Positions 59,450 through 64,000 of a stretch of DNA of 64,000 bases are shown one piece after another. Location of the stretch: positions 744,001 to 808,000 of the forward strand of contig JAIXMP010000016.1 in NCBI GenBank assembly GCA_025677815.1. Direction: 5' to 3'. The notes below the pieces were generated by a model that saw nothing but the letters and a program-made list of their open reading frames with translations, had not been told where the DNA came from and did no database searches. The translations under genes and the position numbers were made by a program. The stretch comes from Phascolomyces articulosus (Eukaryota > Mucoromycota > Mucoromycetes > Mucorales > Lichtheimiaceae). The number at the start of each line of letters is the position of its first letter. The first letter of the stretch is position 1.

Positions 59450-62104
59450 AAATATCTCTGTATATCAATTAATTCATGTTACCATTCACTCTTTTCTCCC
59501 GTAAATAAAGAACAATGGTCATCAATTAGGATTATGACGACGACGATACAATTTCAGGGAGGTGGTATTATTTTTCTTTCTTTTTTGTTTTCTTTTTCGT
59601 TCTTGTTTTTTTAAATTATTGATTATTGGTTTCTTCTTCTAGACATCTCTCATTTTCCCCTTTTGATTTCTATTATCTTGATGCACACATCATATCTATG
59701 AGCTCTTGGTTATGTCTTCCATCTACTCTTATTCAAAGGGTTGTGCAAGCTGTAGCTAGGGCGTGGATGTATCTACAACAGGCGATTGGCATATACGCAT
59801 TCTTTGAAAGAATCCGTTCTCTCTACGTATTGTGAAACAAAATAGCCTATTCTTATTATCTGGCGCGTCTCCGTGTTCATCCTTTGTATCCTTGGCCCTT
59901 CTATCTCTGGATTACATCAGCTTTTTGAAATCTACGTAGCAGGTAAATTCATGAATGGTTAATTAGATAATTATTTCTTAACTATTTTTTTTGGTGCATT
60001 ATACAGAGCACCATTCATAGTGTCTGTCGGCCATTAGCGTGGGCTTTGCAATATGTAAGACGGGGTACCCCGTTCTTGGTTGTAGCTATTGCAGCTACAT
60101 TCGACTTTTACGACATCTGTTGTTTCATGCTTCCTTTCAAATGGTTGATTATCGATTCGCACGTAATATAATTCACTTTTATGCAAGCTAAAAGTGACCG
60201 TCGGGTAGCTTTTCTTTGGGAGTGTTTGTTTATGACGCATATAAGTGACAGATCGTGTGCAATGAGGGGCCACAGCTGCGCGCTTTCTGTGTTTTTCGTT
60301 CATCATGGCCTGGGGTTCGTTTCAGGGCATGGCGGCCGAATAGCGAAATGGTATAGATGCTGGATAAAACAGAAAATGCTTCCCCTCCCCTATTACCCTC
60401 ATATCCAGTTCCAATTTTCTTTATATCTTTTTATATTTCTCCCCTGGATAACGATCTGGGGTTATCAAGCTTATACAAAGAAAAGTCCCGTGATTGACTA
60501 CCATTGAATCACCATCTGCAGAAACGAGATGCTGGCACCAAACCATGGGGATGATGAAGACGTTGTATATTAATTAGTATACAAAGGAACACATTAACAA
60601 CACTTTTATTACTATTATTGTTATAGATATGTCCTACCTTTTGATTACAGCGATGATCAAAGGCATACCACCTTGAACAATAAAACAATCCAATGCTTCT
60701 AATCTACGTACGAGAATGATTGATCCGATTTTTTAAATGAAGTAGCGAAATGAGAAGATTATGCATCATCACTCTCTCACTTATTACACCTTCGAAATCC
60801 ATCGATATTTTTTGGCTCATCTCTTGCTCTCCTCTCCTCCCTCTGATATATGTCATGGATAGTATTCTCAACAGATTGCCTCACTAAGAATTCTGTTCAA
60901 TACTGCACAACATTTGATCAATCATCCAGATTGCCCTGAAACACGTCCTCCGAAAAATTGACTGAGCAAGACAGTCAGGTTCTTTACGTTCTTTAAGTTC
61001 TTCACGATATTCAAGTCATTCAAGAGTCAAGATACTATAATCTTTTCTTCAATTAAAATAACATTTGGGTCAACATATTTAACATAGTTCAGTTGTTTGG
61101 CTGTTCAGTCTATAAATTGAGGGGCAGGGTGGGTTTCTTCTTTATAATATAAAATATGAAACTTAGAACGTAAAAAATGGCATGGTTGCCTTGGTATTTT
61201 TTTTTTTGTTACGATATTTTTTCACGATGCTTAATGCACGGGTCGCATCAATAAAACATTTCTTGCTTCTTATTTATGAAAGTACGCAAATGTACAAATG
61301 AAATTAACCATCAGTAGCAGATATTAATACTATTAAACTACCTTATATATAACATAATCTTTGAATAACAATCGATCCTGGAGTAACCCACAAGTGCTAG
61401 AGGTCAATATAAAGTTATAACACAAGTTTTCGGGAGTCAATTAGTATTACCAACATATCTACCAATTTTTTTTCATTTTTTAGTTCAAACAAAATGCTGC
61501 TTCAAATTTTCAACTTCAAGCAAATGGACTTACCACCAACTTTTGCATTCTAGTAGTCCAAAAAAACCGGTTCAAATCTTCAACTGCCAACATATCTACC
61601 AGCTTTTTCATTTTGGTAGTTCAAAAGATGGTTTTGGTCAAATTTTTAATCTCAACCAAATAAATATGCTACCAGCTATTTTCTTTAATTTGTACCCACG
61701 ATCTCCTTTGCAACGATTCTAACGATAAGGTTGGTGTTTATTTTTGTTTAATTAACAATAAAATATAATGATTGTCACCATTCATTGTTAATGTTGTTAT
61801 ACTTGAACGAAGTTTGAACATTGACTCTTTGCTAATATTGTCAAACTACTATTTTTCTTATAATAAACTTTAACATTGACTAATGTTCATGCCCCATTGA
61901 AACGATGTACGTATAAATGTTGCTGAAATATTTATATTTAAGCAAGTAAAGAAAGTTTTTTTATGGCCATGCATTTCAAACCATTAGTAAATAATTACTT
62001 ACGTTATTATTTACTGCTTTACTTTATTAGATTCCTAACGAAGAAGGTGAGTTGAACGAAAGGTAAGTTCTCCAATGGTAAGTATAACGACGACGACGGA
62101 GCGG
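59450..62104. other. Spacer between repeats, no gene
   Basis: No supported gene. The GC-richer patch at about 60020-60360 yields short ORFs on both strands without motifs and a weakly tRNA-like stretch that does not fold convincingly. Confidence 0.45.
61449..61690 (+). repeat. Degenerate 75-85 base tandem repeat
   Basis: About three and a half units begin near 61449, 61530, 61587 and 61663. Each has a CCAACATATCTACCA-like opening, a TTTTxCATTxTxGTAGTTCAAA block and a GGTTCAAATTTTCAACT-like block. Confidence 0.7.
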
Positions 62105-62590
62105 CAATGGTAGGTATATTTGAGGTGAGCATGAAACCACGGGATTTGGGTTGTGATCCCATTCAAACAATGGTTTCCTCTGATGAAGCATCGTGACATA
62201 ACAAGATACACGACCAGTCTGATGTGGAGAAGTGGGGGGATATCTCAGTCCATCCTTCGCGTTTTATGCTGTCTCTATTTTTTTATACTTTTTAATTCTT
62301 CATCCATGACTACCTTCTAAAGTGTTTGCTGATTTCTGTATTCTTCACTTTTGCTGGTTATATCACCATTCAATAACAGTTACGTATTGTTATTATTTAC
62401 TTGGTATAACTTTTTATTTTAATAATGATGCTCTGTTCCTATTTTACGCGTATTGGACAGATCATCTTGATCACCAGAGTCATGTTTATATTATGATGCA
62501 TCATAAAGGTGCTTTCTAGGATGGTACCGAATTAGGAGAAGGATAAAAACATCAATTTGTAATTAATCAATAAGCTTGTTTGGGCGAAGG
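62105..62590 (+). repeat. Dispersed repeat with coding remnant, right copy
   Basis: Diverged direct repeat of 57630-58450. The coding remnant is further decayed: VSSDEAS is followed by a stop and then a ISVHPSRF reading. It retains ACTCAGTCCATCCTTCGCGT-like, TGATCACCAGAGTCA and TGCTTTCTAGGAT blocks but is shorter by several hundred bases. Confidence 0.7.
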
Positions 62591-63212
62591 ACCGGTAGAG
62601 AACAATCAGGTTCCTTTGTTATTATTATGAAAGTGCATTTGCCAGTACAATAATATATTATTTTTATTACCATTGGCAGTTATATATTGTGTCAAAAAAA
62701 GTTGCTATACATACGTAACCAAAAATACTAGATTCTTCTATTATGGTTCTTGCTATATACCTATATTGCACATTTGTGTTCTTCTTGTCCATTTTCTCTG
62801 ATATGTTGGTAAGTGTGGTATGGATAAGAATAGAGATAGATAGATTAATGACAAAGAGAGAGACAGAAGAAATCTTATGAGAATCGATATAGGTTTTATT
62901 ATAATAGTAAAGATGATAATAAAAGTAAAGATAATTATATTCTAGTTTTACAAGTACAGTATTAATATGTTATCTTATTCATGCCACTTAATCGTTGATC
63001 ATGGTAGTTTGTTATTATTACATTTGTCTGATATAACGGGTATATATTACAGGATTATTATTATATTATTATTGTATTATTATTGGAATGAGGATTATGT
63101 GAGACAGCCGATATTATTTATTTATATTATTATTTATTATTTGTGATAACACGATGTAGTAGTATCGGTGATAATATATATGAGAAGAAGTGTGGATACG
63201 TAGATATGCCAC
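62591..63212. other. AT-rich spacer with ATT repeats
   Basis: No gene; TAT/TTA triplet runs at about 63055-63140 precede the right arm of the inverted repeat. Confidence 0.5.
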
Positions 63213-64000
63213 AGTATGTATGTTTATTCCCAAATGACACCATTTCCATTTTCGTATTGATTTACCAAAATATCACATGTGGACTATTTGAAAGAGAGCT
63301 CCGGAATAATAAGGAAAATAGCAGCATGATTGAGGATAATATAGTACGACCACGAAAACACACCAAAGAAGAACACGGCAAAACATCCTTTCGGTTTCAT
63401 AAAAAAATAAAGTTATATATATATATATTGTTATTTGTTACAATGCTTGAAGGAGACATTCGTACCATAAGAAGCATGCCTTGAAAAAAATGTAAATGGG
63501 GAGGGCAGTTTGAACAAGAATGACCAAATTTATATAATTGTGCATGAACAAAGGAATAAAATGGCATTAGCAAATATAAAAGTATATATAAGTAATTTAA
63601 GTTGAGAAGTTTGTAATGAAGAATGTAGACAAAAAAATAGACATGGGCATGGAAAGGAAGGGTGTACGTACCATATATATATATATATTGTTTCTGAGTG
63701 AAAGAAAGAAAGAAAAATTAGTTGACCGAAATTATTATTCTTATTATTATTGCAGAACAGTGCATTCGTTACCGATCCGTAATATATTGGCAATTATGTT
63801 GCAATGAGGTGTAAAAGAAGGCAATGTCGAATAAATCGTACATTGTCAAGAAGAATAAAATATATCTCTGTCATGTATCATGATTATTGTATATGCATTA
63901 ACCTATATGTTTCACAAACACGGGTTCTCCGCTTTTTTTCAGCAGGTACGCATGAATCAGTCGGAGTGTATATTTATATGAAATAAGCTCCAAGAAAACA
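63213..64000 (-). repeat. Right arm of the 788-base inverted repeat, cut by the window end
   Basis: Reverse complement of 58662-59449. The match runs to the last base of the window, so the arm probably continues beyond it. Confidence 0.92.

Noticed and set aside
60310..60400. tRNA-like stretch with A-box-like and GGTTCG-like motifs
   Set aside because: Motifs are in the wrong order and spacing and no cloverleaf could be drawn.

Overview
This window reads as AT-rich nuclear DNA from an early-diverging fungus, most likely Mucoromycota (Mucorales-like). Genes are dense but broken by many short introns with GTAAGT-type donors and TAG/CAG acceptors, often with TACTAAC-like branch sites. The recognisable proteins are typically fungal: a Cdc25-type RasGEF, an alpha-ketoglutarate xanthine dioxygenase of the XanA type, a Zn2Cys6 regulator, TMEM14 and a Vip1-like RRM protein. 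There is also a decaying set of F-box/LRR genes and a MULE transposon. No rRNA, tRNA or CRISPR was found. Layout, left to right. 1-1912 (+): 3' part of a RasGEF. 2642-4865: wrecked TPR/F-box/LRR gene. 6930-8458 (+): xanthine dioxygenase. 10471-13822 (-): secreted GH20 beta-N-acetylhexosaminidase, 11 exons. 13.8-22.1 kb: gene-poor, with a decayed F-box/LRR gene at 17.9-19.7 kb. 22099-26391 (+): Dbl-homology RhoGEF. 26789-29702 (-): Zn2Cys6 transcription factor. 30078-31674 (-): GHSMGG lipase-like hydrolase. 33242-33655 (+): TMEM14. 33902-36317 (-): intact F-box/LRR protein. 37.0-38.7 kb (-): debris of an unknown gene. 39230-41612 (-): all-helical protein of unknown role. 41966-43330 (-): Vip1-like RRM protein. 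44.8-47.0 kb (-): a second decayed relative of the F-box/LRR gene. 48031-49389 (-): NADPH quinone-reductase-like MDR protein. 50425-54137: an essentially full-length MULE with long terminal inverted repeats, a FAR1-MULE-SWIM transposase and a second ORF encoding an OTU-type cysteine protease. 54.1-64.0 kb: gene-free, repeat-packed DNA with several diverged direct repeats and a 788-bp inverted repeat whose right arm runs off the window. The genes form no single pathway. RasGEF and RhoGEF are small-GTPase activators, hexosaminidase acts on chitin or glycan chains, and XanA-type dioxygenase serves purine use. The most unusual content is the OTU-bearing MULE (50.4-54.1 kb) and the repeat field to its right. 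All exon boundaries were read by eye; where stated, exon lengths sum to an open frame.
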